Positions 19,915 through 27,566 of a stretch of 44,443 nt of DNA are shown here, piece after piece (position 1 is the stretch's first letter; every line of letters starts with the position of its first letter). Under the pieces are notes generated by a model that did not search any database, was not told the DNA's origin, and was given only the letters and a program-made list of their open reading frames with translations. This DNA comes from Pseudomonadota bacterium (GTDB lineage: Bacteria > Pseudomonadota > Alphaproteobacteria > Sphingomonadales > Sphingomonadaceae). A program made the translations under genes and the position numbers. The DNA is taken from NCBI GenBank assembly GCA_023400405.1, contig JAEXFD010000036.1, positions 1 through 44,443 of the forward strand, in the 5' to 3' direction.

Positions 19915-20346
19915 ATGGCAAAGAAGATTACCGGCTATATCAAGCTGCAGGTGCCTGCGGGCGCCGCAAACCCCTCGCCGCCGATCGGCCCTGCTTTGGG
20001 TCAGCGCGGCGTGAACATCATGGAATTCTGCAAGGCGTTCAACGCGCAGACCGGCGAAGTCGAGAAGGGCACGCCGCTGCCCACCGTCATCACCGTCTAT
20101 GCGGACCGCAGCTTCTCGTTCGAGACCAAGACGCCGCCGGCGACGTACCTCATCAAGAAGGCCGCGAACCTCAAGTCGGGCTCGAAGGAGCCGGGCAAGG
20201 TCTCCGCGGGCAAGATCGCGCGCTCGAAGCTGAGCGAGATCGCGCAGATCAAGATGAAGGACTTGAACGCAAACGACATCGAGGCGGCCACCAAGATCAT
20301 CGAGGGCTCGGCCCGCGCGATGGGCCTCCAGGTCGTGGAGGGCTGA
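19915..20346 (+). CDS. rplK: 50S ribosomal protein L11
   Basis: A 143-residue L11 of normal length. The N-terminal domain carries the PPIGPALGQRGVNIMEFCKAFN segment and the C-terminal rRNA-binding domain ends NANDIEAATKIIEGSARAMG. L11 binds 23S rRNA at the GTPase-associated centre, with L10 and L7/L12, and is needed for factor binding and the stringent response. The start follows GGAAAGAGAG. rplA begins four bases after the stop, so the two are one operon. The usual upstream neighbours secE and nusG are absent: the TonB receptor lies there, facing away. Confidence 0.98.
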   Translation: MAKKITGYIKLQVPAGAANPSPPIGPALGQRGVNIMEFCKAFNAQTGEVEKGTPLPTVITVYADRSFSFETKTPPATYLIKKAANLKSGSKEPGKVSAGKIARSKLSEIAQIKMKDLNANDIEAATKIIEGSARAMGLQVVEG

Positions 20347-20350
20347 TCAG

Positions 20351-21043
20351 ATGGCAAAGCAGAGCAAGAAGCAGAAGGCCTGGACCGTCGACGCAGAGAA
20401 GCTGCACGGCGTTGACGAGGCGATCGCGATCGTGAAGTCGAACGCGACGAGCAAGTTCGACGAGACCGTCGAAGTCGCGCTCAACCTGGGCGTCGATCCG
20501 CGCCACGCCGACCAGATGGTCCGCGGCGTCGTGACGCTGCCCAAGGGCACCGGCAAGACCGTGCGCGTCGGCGTGTTCGCCAAGGGCGCCAAGGCCGACG
20601 AGGCCCGCGAGGCGGGTGCCGACGTGGTCGGCGCCGAGGACCTGCTCGAGATCGTGCAGGGCGGCAAGATCGACTTCGATCGCTGCATCGCGACCCCGGA
20701 CATGATGGGCCTGGTCGGCCGTCTCGGCAAGGTGCTGGGCCCCAAGGGCCTGATGCCGAACCCGAAGCTCGGCACCGTGACGATGAACGTCGCCGAAGCC
20801 GTGAAGGCGGCCAAGGGCGGCCAGGTCGAGTACCGCGTCGAAAAGGCCGGCATCATCCATTCGGGCATCGGCAAGGCGAGCTTCGCCGCCGAGGATCTCC
20901 GCGCGAACTTCGACGCTCTGGTCGATGCGATCGTCAAGGCCAAGCCGTCGGGCGCCAAGGGCAAGTACCTCAAGAAGGTCGCCCTCAGCTCGACGATGGG
21001 CCCGGGCGTGAAGGTGGACGTGGCCGAAGTCGCCACTGCCTGA
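20351..21043 (+). CDS. rplA: 50S ribosomal protein L1
   Basis: A 230-residue L1 of normal length with the family signature around IATPDMMGLVGRLGKVLGPK and GLMPNPKLGTVT. It binds the L1 stalk of 23S rRNA, helps move tRNA out of the E site and, in other bacteria, represses its own operon by binding the leader mRNA. ATG at 20351 lies four bases after the rplK stop, so the two genes are translated together. A strong intrinsic terminator at 21061-21098 ends the operon directly after it. The usual next gene, rplJ, is therefore not co-transcribed; the opposing kai operon lies between. Confidence 0.98.
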   Translation: MAKQSKKQKAWTVDAEKLHGVDEAIAIVKSNATSKFDETVEVALNLGVDPRHADQMVRGVVTLPKGTGKTVRVGVFAKGAKADEAREAGADVVGAEDLLEIVQGGKIDFDRCIATPDMMGLVGRLGKVLGPKGLMPNPKLGTVTMNVAEAVKAAKGGQVEYRVEKAGIIHSGIGKASFAAEDLRANFDALVDAIVKAKPSGAKGKYLKKVALSSTMGPGVKVDVAEVATA

Positions 21044-21060
21044 TCGCGCAGCGCCGAACG

Positions 21061-21098
21061 AAAAGGGGCCGGGAGGAGCGATCTTCCCGGCCCCTTTT
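21061..21098. terminator. Intrinsic terminator after rplA
   Basis: AAAAGGGGCCGGGA (21061-21074) and TCCCGGCCCCTTTT (21085-21098) form a perfect 14-bp stem with a 10-base loop. The 3' arm ends in T4 on the plus strand and, reversed, in T4 on the minus strand, so it can end both rplKA and the converging kai operon. Confidence 0.9.
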
Positions 21099-21116
21099 GT
21101 TTGTCTCGGCCCTCGC

Positions 21117-22580
21117 TCAGGCCAGCGCCGACCGGTCGATCACCATCCGGCAGAAAAGTCCTTCGGGCCGGAAATCGACTTCGGTGGAGGACCCTCCCCC
21201 GCCGAGCCCGCGTGCGATCACGGTCTGGCCGAAACCCTTGCGCGACGGCGGGACGACCGGTGGTCCCTTGCTTTCTTCCCAGCAGATCTCGAGCGCGCCT
21301 TCGCCGGTCCGCTTGGCCTGGATGGTGATGCACCCCGCTTCGTTCGACAGCGCGCCATATTTGACTGCGTTGGTGACGAGTTCGTGGAAGATCAGCCCGA
21401 GCGCCACGGCCGTGTTCGGCGTCACAGGCGCCTCGAGCCCCTGCAGGCGAATGCGCGGGCCATAGGGGGCGACATAGGGAGCGAGCTCGGCGGCGATCAG
21501 GTCCTTGAGCGTCAGGCGCGCCCAGGCACCCTCGGCGAGCAGGTCATGCGTCGCGGAAAGCGCGGCAATGCGCTGGGCGAACTTGGCCGAATAATCCTTG
21601 AGGTCGCGCGCGCCCAGCAGCGTGCGGTTGTGGATCGACAGCACCATCGTCAGCGTGTTCTTGACCCGGTGCGCCAGCTCGCCGGCTACCAGCGCCTGCT
21701 GCTGCTCGGCGGCCTTGCGCTCCGACAGGTCCACCATCGTCACGACGCAGCCCGACACGGCATCCCCGCTCACCCGCAGCGGGGCGGCGCTGAGCAACAA
21801 GTCGTGCACGGCAAGCCCGGGTGCAGCGGCCTCGATCCCGCGGATCGAATTGCCCGCCAGCGCCACCGCGACCAGATCCGAGGCATCCATCAGCCCGCTG
21901 CCCATCGGGAAGCCGAGCGGGAAACTCTCGGCAAAAGGCTTTCCGAGCGGGTCGGCATCGAGGATGGCCCGGGCCGCCGAATTGGCGTCGGTCACGATCC
22001 CCTCGCGATCGACGACCACCATCGCTTCGTTGGCGGAGGTCATCACAGCACGGGCAATGCGCTCGGATTCCTCCGCCGCCGCGGCGGTTACGCGCTCGGT
22101 CACGTCGGTGAACGTCACGGCGAAGCCGCTGTCGAAGCCCAGCGGCAGGCCGGACATGGTGAGCACGACGTGCTTCTCTCCCGCTGCACACGGGAGCACC
22201 ACCTGCGCGCGCTGCCGGTCGGCGGCGGCGCGGCTCGACAGCGTGCCGATGAGCTGCGCGCAATCGGGCCCGACGGCGTCGAGCAATCCCTTATGCTGGA
22301 GCTTCTCGGCGCTGATCCCGAGCAGCGTGCACAAAGCGGCATTGGCATAGAGCAGCCGGTAGTCCCGATCGATCGCCGCGGCCCCCAAGTCCATCGCCTC
22401 CATGAAGGCGCGATAGGATTCCTCGCCGGTGAGGCTGAACACACGGTCCGCCTCGTCCCCCCGCATGACCAGCGCATCGACCTCACCGTCGCGGATCGCC
22501 CGCAGCGTCGCTTCGGCTTCATAGAGCCGGCGGCGCAGTTCGCCGTCGGCCTCGTCGCTCGGATCGAGCGCCTCGCCCAT
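21117..22580 (-). CDS. HWE-family sensor histidine kinase, kai-associated
   Basis: A 487-residue cytoplasmic kinase without membrane segments. An N-terminal segment (ATLRAIRDGEVDALVM) precedes two PAS domains (about residues 50-165 and 170-290). The kinase core has the H-box ELAHRVKNTLTMVLSI with His304, the N-box HELVTNAVKYGALS (399-412) and the WEE motif ICWEES (432-437) that defines HWE kinases. The ATP lid carries GFGQTVIARGLGGGGS. Its ATG shares one base with the kaiB stop (TGATG), so translation is coupled. It is the likely output or input partner of KaiB/KaiC. No response regulator is adjacent. Confidence 0.9.
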   Translation of the reverse strand: MGEALDPSDEADGELRRRLYEAEATLRAIRDGEVDALVMRGDEADRVFSLTGEESYRAFMEAMDLGAAAIDRDYRLLYANAALCTLLGISAEKLQHKGLLDAVGPDCAQLIGTLSSRAAADRQRAQVVLPCAAGEKHVVLTMSGLPLGFDSGFAVTFTDVTERVTAAAAEESERIARAVMTSANEAMVVVDREGIVTDANSAARAILDADPLGKPFAESFPLGFPMGSGLMDASDLVAVALAGNSIRGIEAAAPGLAVHDLLLSAAPLRVSGDAVSGCVVTMVDLSERKAAEQQQALVAGELAHRVKNTLTMVLSIHNRTLLGARDLKDYSAKFAQRIAALSATHDLLAEGAWARLTLKDLIAAELAPYVAPYGPRIRLQGLEAPVTPNTAVALGLIFHELVTNAVKYGALSNEAGCITIQAKRTGEGALEICWEESKGPPVVPPSRKGFGQTVIARGLGGGGSSTEVDFRPEGLFCRMVIDRSALA

Positions 22581-22870
22581 CAGGCCTCCCCGACCTGGAG
22601 GTGAACGAGCACCTTCTCGGTATCGGACAGATCGCCGATGATCTTCGCCACCGGCACCGGCAGCTGGCGCACCAGCGTCGGGATCGCGACGATGTCGTGC
22701 TCGCGCGCAAGCTGCGGGTTCTGGCGAAGATCGACCACTTCGATCTGGTAGCGACCGCCGAGATGCTCGGCCGAAATGCGCTCGAGATTCTTGATCGCCG
22801 CCAGCGATTTCGGCGTCTGCCCGGCGACGTACAGGGTCAGCTTCAGCGGCTTGGCACTATCGTCGCTCAT
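22580..22870 (-). CDS. kaiB: KaiB, circadian clock/timer protein
   Basis: A 96-residue KaiB of normal length with a thioredoxin-like core: LKLTLYVAGQTPKSLAAIKN at residues 9-28, then YQIEVVDLRQNPQLAREHDIVAIPTLV and the PVPVAKIIGDLSD signature. KaiB binds the CI ring of KaiC and changes fold in cyanobacterial clocks. In alphaproteobacteria without KaiA the pair is thought to act as an hourglass-type timer. The gene starts 31 bases after kaiC and its stop overlaps the kinase start by one base. The true start at 22870 is fixed by the conserved N-terminus; the frame is open further upstream, but that part overlaps kaiC. Confidence 0.93.
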   Translation of the reverse strand: MSDDSAKPLKLTLYVAGQTPKSLAAIKNLERISAEHLGGRYQIEVVDLRQNPQLAREHDIVAIPTLVRQLPVPVAKIIGDLSDTEKVLVHLQVGEA

Positions 22871-22901
22871 CTTGGTCCTCTGGAGGTGGCCGGTACGCTG
22901 C

Positions 22902-24572
22902 TCACGCGCCGCGTCCCTTGGCCATTTCGGCCGCGTCGGCCGCGGCTTGTTCGACATAGGCCGCCTCGGCAGCCAAGCGGCGCTTGAGTTCGATCTCGTC
23001 GGCTTCGAGATCGGCCTGCAGCGCCTCGATCTGCGCCTGAACTTTGCGGCGGCGCTGGGCGATCCGCTCCTCGACCGCCGCCACTTCGGCGCCGCGCTCC
23101 ACCTCGTCGCGGCGCGCCTGCGCCTCGGCGAAGCGACGTGCCGAGCCGGTGAGCGCACCATTCTCGCCGAGATAAGGCGGCAGCAGATGGATGCCGGAGC
23201 CGCTCATCACAAATTCGCGCACCTGGTTCGAATGGGCGATGCCGCGCGCCTTGAGCAGGTAGAGCTCGCGATTGAACTCGCCATTCACTTCGCGATTGAG
23301 CAGCAGCACCCAGGCATCCATCAGCGACGAGAGGCCAGCGTCGGTCTTCGACTCGCCTTGGACGTGCGCGAGATGGGTGAACACGCCGGTAATCCCGCGT
23401 GACTTCAGGAAATCGATCATCCGCAGCAGCATTGCCTGGACTTCGAGCTGCTCGCCCGAATCGAGGAAAGCCGAGATCGGATCGAGCACGACCAGCGACG
23501 GCTGCACCTTGAGGATCTCGCGCAGCATCACTGCAAGGTGCATTTCCAGGCTGTAGAAAGTCGGCCGCGCGGCCATGCAGTGGAGCAGCCCGGCATCGAT
23601 ATGCGGCTGAAGATCGAGCCCGATCGAGCGCATGTTGCGCACCGTCTGCTCGGCGGATTCCTCGAACGACATGTACAGCGCGCGCTCGCCGGCCGAGCAG
23701 GCGGCATGGGCGAAACAGGCCGAAAGCGAACTCTTGCCTGAACCCGCGACGCCGCTGAGCAGGATCGAGCTGCCGCGATGGAAGCCGCCCCCACTCAGCA
23801 TCGCGTCGAGATCGGGCACGCCGCTCGAAATCCGCTCCTCGTGGACGGCATGGCCGAGGCCGAGCGAGCTGACCGGCAGCACGCTGAAGCCATCCTCACC
23901 GATCAGGAACGGATATTCGTTGGTACCGTGCGCAGTGCCGCGATACTTCACGATACGTAGCCGCCGCGTGGAGACCTGATTATGGACGCGGTGATCGAGC
24001 AGGATCACGCAGTCCGAGATATATTCCTCAAGCCCCTGGCGCGTCAGCGTGCCGTCGCCGCGCTCGCCGGTGATCACCGCGGTCAGGCCCTTCTGCTTGA
24101 GCCAATCGAACAGGCGGCGAATCTCGGCGCGCAGGATCGCGGGGTTCTGGAAGGCGGAGAACAGGCTCTCGATCGTATCGAGCACGATCCGCTTGGCGCC
24201 GATCTCGTCCACCGCTAGTTCGAGCCGCAGGAACAGCGCCTCGAGGTCGTAATCGCCGACCTCGGCGAGTTCGGCCGGGTCGATCGCGATATGCTCGATA
24301 TGGACTTTCTTCTCGGCGATCAGCGTATCGAGACCGAAGCCGAGCGACGCGACATTGTCGACGATGTCGCCGGGCCGCTCTTCGAAAGTGACGAACACGC
24401 CGGGCTCGCCCATGTCGCGCGCGCCGTTGATCAGGAAGGTGGAGGCGAACAGCGTCTTGCCGCACCCGGCGGAACCGCAGACGAGCGTCGGCCGTCCCCG
24501 GGGCAGACCGCCCTGAGTGAGATCGTCGAACCCGTCGATGCCGGTAAGTGCCTTGCCGATGCCTTCTGCCAT
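22902..24572 (-). CDS. kaiC: KaiC family double-RecA ATPase
   Basis: A 556-residue protein with two RecA-like rings. CI has Walker A GSAGCGKT (33-40) and the catalytic Glu pair TFEE (E64-E65). CII has GVAGSGKS (274-281) and SFEE (E304-E305). The region that aligns with the Ser431-Thr432 phosphosite of Synechococcus KaiC reads LSSLMDAW, a Ser415-Ser416 pair. The usual C-terminal A-loop tail is replaced by a ~75-residue Arg/Glu/Ala-rich coiled coil (about 478-552). There is no kaiA in the window. Start 24572 is chosen because the conserved N-terminus begins there, behind GGGG. It heads the operon kaiC-kaiB-HWE kinase, which faces away from rplJ. Confidence 0.93.
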   Translation of the reverse strand: MAEGIGKALTGIDGFDDLTQGGLPRGRPTLVCGSAGCGKTLFASTFLINGARDMGEPGVFVTFEERPGDIVDNVASLGFGLDTLIAEKKVHIEHIAIDPAELAEVGDYDLEALFLRLELAVDEIGAKRIVLDTIESLFSAFQNPAILRAEIRRLFDWLKQKGLTAVITGERGDGTLTRQGLEEYISDCVILLDHRVHNQVSTRRLRIVKYRGTAHGTNEYPFLIGEDGFSVLPVSSLGLGHAVHEERISSGVPDLDAMLSGGGFHRGSSILLSGVAGSGKSSLSACFAHAACSAGERALYMSFEESAEQTVRNMRSIGLDLQPHIDAGLLHCMAARPTFYSLEMHLAVMLREILKVQPSLVVLDPISAFLDSGEQLEVQAMLLRMIDFLKSRGITGVFTHLAHVQGESKTDAGLSSLMDAWVLLLNREVNGEFNRELYLLKARGIAHSNQVREFVMSGSGIHLLPPYLGENGALTGSARRFAEAQARRDEVERGAEVAAVEERIAQRRRKVQAQIEALQADLEADEIELKRRLAAEAAYVEQAAADAAEMAKGRGA

Positions 24573-24670
24573 GGTCCCCACGCGCAATATCGTCCATGGC
24601 GATAGGCCAGCCGGAACGCTTCGGCAATAATCTGCCTCAAGGTTGAAGGCCCCTGCGGAGCGTTCCCGGA

Positions 24671-24698
24671 TTGACTTCGCGACGGATTGGGCTATTGG
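24671..24698 (+). promoter_or_regulatory. Candidate rplJ promoter
   Basis: TTGACT (24671-24676), a 16-base spacer and TATTGG (24693-24698) form a plausible sigma-70 promoter. Transcription would start near 24705, exactly where the chain of leader hairpins begins, which strengthens the call. Confidence 0.5.
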
Positions 24699-24705
24699 CG
24701 CGCGC

Positions 24706-24899
24706 TCCTCCTTCGGGAGGAAGCCGTCCGAGACAGCGAGTGGCCGGAATTTGCCGGCCTTGATTTCTCGCCTAGACGGGGACTGATTTTTTCCGGCGCT
24801 TCCGCATGCGGAGCGTTCGGGTCATGCCCGGGGAAGCCCTGGCCGTGACGATCCTTCCCCTCGGACATGTGTGAACCGGTTCCTGCGCAAGCGGGAACC
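24706..24899 (+). ncRNA. Ribosomal protein L10 leader (structured 5' UTR)
   Basis: Four structures follow each other. (1) TCCTCC-UUCG-GGAGGA, 24706-24721, a UUCG-capped hairpin. (2) A long arm: CCGTC (24724-24728) with GACGG (24775-24779), CGAG (24737-24740) with CTCG (24767-24770), and apical GGCCGG/CCGGCC (24742-24759). The internal bulge CGAGACAG recalls the kink-turn site bound by L10 complexes. (3) A hairpin at 24793-24820. (4) A 9-bp stem with a GCAA loop at 24878-24899, ending 17 bases before the rplJ start. Position and shape fit the L10(L12)4 autoregulatory leader; this is not verified by covariance. The stretch 24573-24670 towards kaiC shows nothing else. Confidence 0.6.
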
Positions 24900-24916
24900 A
24901 TAACGAGGAGACCGGC

Positions 24917-25432
24917 ATGGATCGTTCCCAGAAGACCGACGCCGTTGCCGAGCTGAACCGCACCTTTGGCGAGGTTGGCGTGGTGGTCATCACCCGCAAC
25001 CTCGGGATGACCGTCAAGCAATCGACGGACCTCCGCAACAAGATGCGCGACGCCGGTGCGAGCTACAAGGTCAGCAAGAACCGCCTTGCCAAGATCGCCG
25101 CTGAGGGCACCGATTATGCGGTGCTTGCGGACCTGCTGACGGGTCCGACGGCGCTTGCCACCTCCGTCGATCCCGTTGCCGCTGCCAAGGCGGTCGTGGA
25201 TTTCGCCAAGACCAACGATCGGATCGAGATCGTCGGCGGCGCGATGGGCAAGCAGCTGCTCGATGCGGAAGGCGTGAAGGCGCTCGCGTCGCTCCCGTCG
25301 CTCGACGAACTGCGTGCAAAGCTCGTGGGCCTTATCGTTGCTCCGGCAACGAAGCTCGCGACGATCACCCAGGCGCCGGCGGCTCAGATCGCGCGCGTGC
25401 TTTCGGCATATGCGGAGAAGGAAGCCGCCTGA
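24917..25432 (+). CDS. rplJ: 50S ribosomal protein L10
   Basis: A 171-residue L10 of normal length. The N-terminal rRNA-binding domain shows MDRSQKTDAVAELNRTFGEVGVVVITRNLGMTVKQ..LR and SYKVSKNRLAKIA, and the C-terminal helix (about 145-171) anchors L7/L12 dimers. It forms the base of the ribosomal stalk. As a complex with L7/L12 it normally represses its own mRNA, and the leader at 24706-24899 fits that. The start follows GAGGAG. rplL begins 54 bases downstream on the same transcript. The upstream neighbour is kaiC on the other strand, not rplA. Confidence 0.98.
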   Translation: MDRSQKTDAVAELNRTFGEVGVVVITRNLGMTVKQSTDLRNKMRDAGASYKVSKNRLAKIAAEGTDYAVLADLLTGPTALATSVDPVAAAKAVVDFAKTNDRIEIVGGAMGKQLLDAEGVKALASLPSLDELRAKLVGLIVAPATKLATITQAPAAQIARVLSAYAEKEAA

Positions 25433-25486
25433 GCGGCACTTCATTGACCTATTTCCCTAAACTATCTGAATTGATTGGAGTTTATC

Positions 25487-25867
25487 ATGGCTGACCTTAA
25501 CGCTCTCGTCGACCAGCTGTCCGAGCTGACCGTCCTCGAAGCCGCCGAACTCTCGAAGCTTCTCGAAGAGAAGTGGGGCGTCTCGGCCGCTGCCGCCGTC
25601 GCGGCTGCTCCGGCCGCCGGTGGCGCCGGTGGCGCCGCTCCGGCCGCCGAAGAGAAGACCGAATTCGACGTGATCCTCACCGGCGACGGTGGCAAGAAGA
25701 TCAACGTCATCAAGGAAGTCCGCGCCATCACCGGCCTGGGCCTGACCGAAGCCAAGACGCTGGTCGAGTCGGCTCCGAAGCCGGTCAAGGAAGGCGTCAA
25801 CAAGGACGAGGCCGAGAAGATCAAGAAGCAGCTCGAGGAAGCCGGCGCGACCGTCGAGGTCAAGTAA
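25487..25867 (+). CDS. rplL: 50S ribosomal protein L7/L12
   Basis: A 126-residue stalk protein. The N-terminal dimerisation domain (ADLNALVDQLSELTVLEAAELSKLLEEKWGVS) is joined by an Ala/Gly/Pro-rich hinge (about 38-58) to the C-terminal factor-binding domain. That domain carries EFDVILTGDGGKKINVIKEVR and the GLTEAKTLVESAPKPVKEGV helix. It recruits elongation factors and is present in several copies on L10. ATG at 25487 follows ATTGGAG with normal spacing. A strong terminator sits 29 bases after the stop, so rpoB, the usual next gene, is not in this transcript; it lies 13.6 kb away. Confidence 0.98.
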   Translation: MADLNALVDQLSELTVLEAAELSKLLEEKWGVSAAAAVAAAPAAGGAGGAAPAAEEKTEFDVILTGDGGKKINVIKEVRAITGLGLTEAKTLVESAPKPVKEGVNKDEAEKIKKQLEEAGATVEVK

Positions 25868-25895
25868 GCTTCTTCGCCTTCCGGCGAGAAACGAA

Positions 25896-25927
25896 GGGGG
25901 CGGTCCGGCGACGGGCCGCCCCTTTTT
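25896..25927 (+). terminator. Intrinsic terminator after rplL
   Basis: GGGGCGGTCCG (25897-25907) pairs with CGGGCCGCCCC (25912-25922) over 11 bp with one T-G pair and a GCGA loop, followed by TTTTT (25923-25927). This is a textbook intrinsic terminator, and it confirms that rplJ-rplL is a unit of its own. Confidence 0.92.
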
Positions 25928-25933
25928 ATGCCG

Positions 25934-26722
25934 CTAGCGCGCGAGCTGCTGCAGGGTGCCCGCCGCATAGCCCAGCGCGAGCGCCGTTCCGGCCAGCGCC
26001 GCCAGCAATCCCACCACCAGCGCGTCGAACGCCATGATCCCCCCAACGAGCGCCTCGTGCAGGCCGAGCGCCACGCGATGGGTCGCCATGTGCAGCGCGA
26101 AACTCGGCCCATAGGCCAGCACGATCAGCACGAGCATCAGCAGCGCCGCACGCCACTGGCCGAGGAAGCGCCGGAGCGTCATCGTGCGATCGTCGAGCAG
26201 CGCGCCGACCAGATAGACGCAGATCATCATCTGGCCCGCCGCGGCGAGGATCATCAAGGGCGCCCGTGCCAGCGGATTGGTCACCACCCGACCGAGCAGA
26301 TCGAACGGCAGCTCCCAGGCGAACCACAGCCCGATCGCCAGCGCGACCCGCAAGAGCGCCCGCGGCGTCACGCGCAACGCAGCCCCGACCGATCCCGTCC
26401 ACCAAAAGCGCGCCACCGCGAACATCGCCAGCACCAGACCTGCGATCTTGGCATAGCCGAAACCCATGCGCAGCGGATCGGCGCCATGCGCGCGGGCCGC
26501 CTCGATCGAGGCGAACATGCCCAGCTTGATCTCGACGATGTGCTGGAGGAATTCTGGCACCACCGCCAGCGCCACCAGCGGCGTGGCGATTACCATCGCT
26601 CGCCCGCCGCGGCGATAAAGATCGAGGCAAAGCGCGCCGAAGCGGCGCAGCGGCCCGGATGCCGCGGGCGCGGCGAGGCGTTCGCCGGGCGCGAGCGCGC
26701 CAGCGTCGATCAGGGTCGTCAT
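25934..26722 (-). CDS. Integral membrane protein of unknown function
   Basis: A 262-residue protein with about six hydrophobic segments: residues ~43-60, 90-110, 120-145, 155-180, 190-215 and 230-255. A short Ala-rich cytoplasmic N-terminus precedes them. No catalytic motif is visible. Start 26722 follows AAGGAG. It begins 28 bases after the stop of the Xre regulator, so it is the third gene of a DUF2975-xre-membrane protein operon. It may be the membrane target or effector of that module, but its function is unknown. Confidence 0.7.
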   Translation of the reverse strand: MTTLIDAGALAPGERLAAPAASGPLRRFGALCLDLYRRGGRAMVIATPLVALAVVPEFLQHIVEIKLGMFASIEAARAHGADPLRMGFGYAKIAGLVLAMFAVARFWWTGSVGAALRVTPRALLRVALAIGLWFAWELPFDLLGRVVTNPLARAPLMILAAAGQMMICVYLVGALLDDRTMTLRRFLGQWRAALLMLVLIVLAYGPSFALHMATHRVALGLHEALVGGIMAFDALVVGLLAALAGTALALGYAAGTLQQLAR

Positions 26723-26750
26723 CGGGTCACTCCTTCGTCTGGCGCCCGTA

Positions 26751-26981
26751 TCAGGGCGCGGAATCGTCCTCCTCCGGCCCCTCGGCATAAGCGAGGATGT
26801 CGCCGGGCTGGCATTCGAGCACGCGGCAGATCGCCGAGAGCGTTGAGAAGCGGATCGCCTTGGCCTTGCCGGTCTTGAGCACCGAGAGATTGGCGAGCGT
26901 GATCCCCACCGCTTCGGAAAGCTCGGTGAGCGTCATGCGACGGGCATGGAGCTGATCGTCGAGGCGGACGAGAACCGGCAC
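26751..26981 (-). CDS. Xre-family HTH regulator (Cro/CI type)
   Basis: A 76-residue DNA-binding protein that is nearly all helix-turn-helix: RRMTLTELSEAVGITLANLS and VLKTGKAKAIRFSTLSAICRVLECQPGDIL. This short form, related to YozG-like regulators, is known to sit beside DUF2975 membrane proteins. GTG at 26981 is the start: it lies two bases after the DUF2975 stop and gives a full-length domain. Two nearly identical palindromes, TTATCG-N5-CGATAA/T, in front of the operon are the obvious candidate operators for this protein, giving autoregulation. It has no sensor domain, so any signal probably comes through the DUF2975 partner. Confidence 0.88.
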   Translation of the reverse strand: MPVLVRLDDQLHARRMTLTELSEAVGITLANLSVLKTGKAKAIRFSTLSAICRVLECQPGDILAYAEGPEEDDSAP

Positions 26982-26983
26982 GG

Positions 26984-27496
26984 CTAGATCGTGCCTTCGA
27001 GGTCGTCGCGCATCGCGGCGCCCACCGAGAAGATTCGGGCGAGCACGAACAGCAACAGCACGGCGAGCCAGCCGCCAAAGGCCGGCGTCCATGGCGCGAC
27101 TTCGGCACCGAGCCGGGCGAGCCAATGGTCGATCGCCCCCAGCGCCAAGTCGCCGAGCTGATAAGCAAGCAGCGCGAAGCCCATCCGCCGCAGCCGCGCG
27201 CCATTCTCGGCGACGAAGGGATCGCCGGCCTCGACGCTGTCGAGGATCTCGCGCAATGCCCGCAGGAAGAATACCGCGACCCCAACCGCGAGCAGCCCGG
27301 TCGCCAGCAGCACACGCAATCCGACCACGATCACGCCTGCGCGCGCGCCATACTTGCCGGCGAGTTGCACCATCAGCGGGCCGTCCGCCCAGAAGCTGAG
27401 CAGGAACACGATCGCAAAGCCGGCGCCGGCGAGCCAATTCAGCCCTTCCAGGCCCCGCACCAGCCAGCGCGTTCCCCCCAGCAGCGAATCCCGCAT
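26984..27496 (-). CDS. DUF2975 membrane protein
   Basis: A 170-residue protein with four predicted membrane helices (about residues 18-38, 52-78, 105-128 and 138-160). The segment LREILDSVEAGDPFVAENGARLRRMGFALL matches the DUF2975 signature, which in this family separates the second and third helices. The family occurs almost always just before a small Xre regulator, as here, and its biochemical role is unknown; a membrane sensor that titrates the regulator is one idea. The start is behind an ideal AAGGAGG. The promoter and two operator palindromes lie directly upstream (27506-27566). Confidence 0.85.
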   Translation of the reverse strand: MRDSLLGGTRWLVRGLEGLNWLAGAGFAIVFLLSFWADGPLMVQLAGKYGARAGVIVVGLRVLLATGLLAVGVAVFFLRALREILDSVEAGDPFVAENGARLRRMGFALLAYQLGDLALGAIDHWLARLGAEVAPWTPAFGGWLAVLLLFVLARIFSVGAAMRDDLEGTI

Positions 27497-27505
27497 TCCA
27501 GCCTC

Positions 27506-27566
27506 CTTATCGTTTTTCGATAAGCCGGCCCGAGTATGTGCGCAAGCGAATTATCGAATTTCGATA
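27506..27566 (-). promoter_or_regulatory. Autoregulated promoter with two Xre operators
   Basis: CTTATCG-TTTTT-CGATAAG (27506-27524) and TTATCG-AATTT-CGATAT (27551-27567) are two copies of one palindrome, 44 bp centre to centre. On the minus strand, TTGCGC (27545-27540), a 17-base spacer and TATCGA (27522-27517) give a promoter. Operator 1 therefore covers the -10 element and touches the Shine-Dalgarno sequence, and operator 2 lies just upstream of -35. A dimeric repressor, most simply the Xre protein of the same operon, is the inferred ligand. Confidence 0.75.

Noticed and set aside
17423..20014. An 863-codon open frame antisense to the second TonB receptor and running into rplK
   Set aside because: Same codon-bias effect; it overlaps the rplK start and upstream region in a different frame and has no domain features.
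22580..23161. A 193-codon frame that would give KaiB a ~97-residue N-terminal extension
   Set aside because: The extension lies within kaiC in another frame and is Arg/Ser/Pro-rich noise. The conserved KaiB sequence begins at the ATG at 22870.
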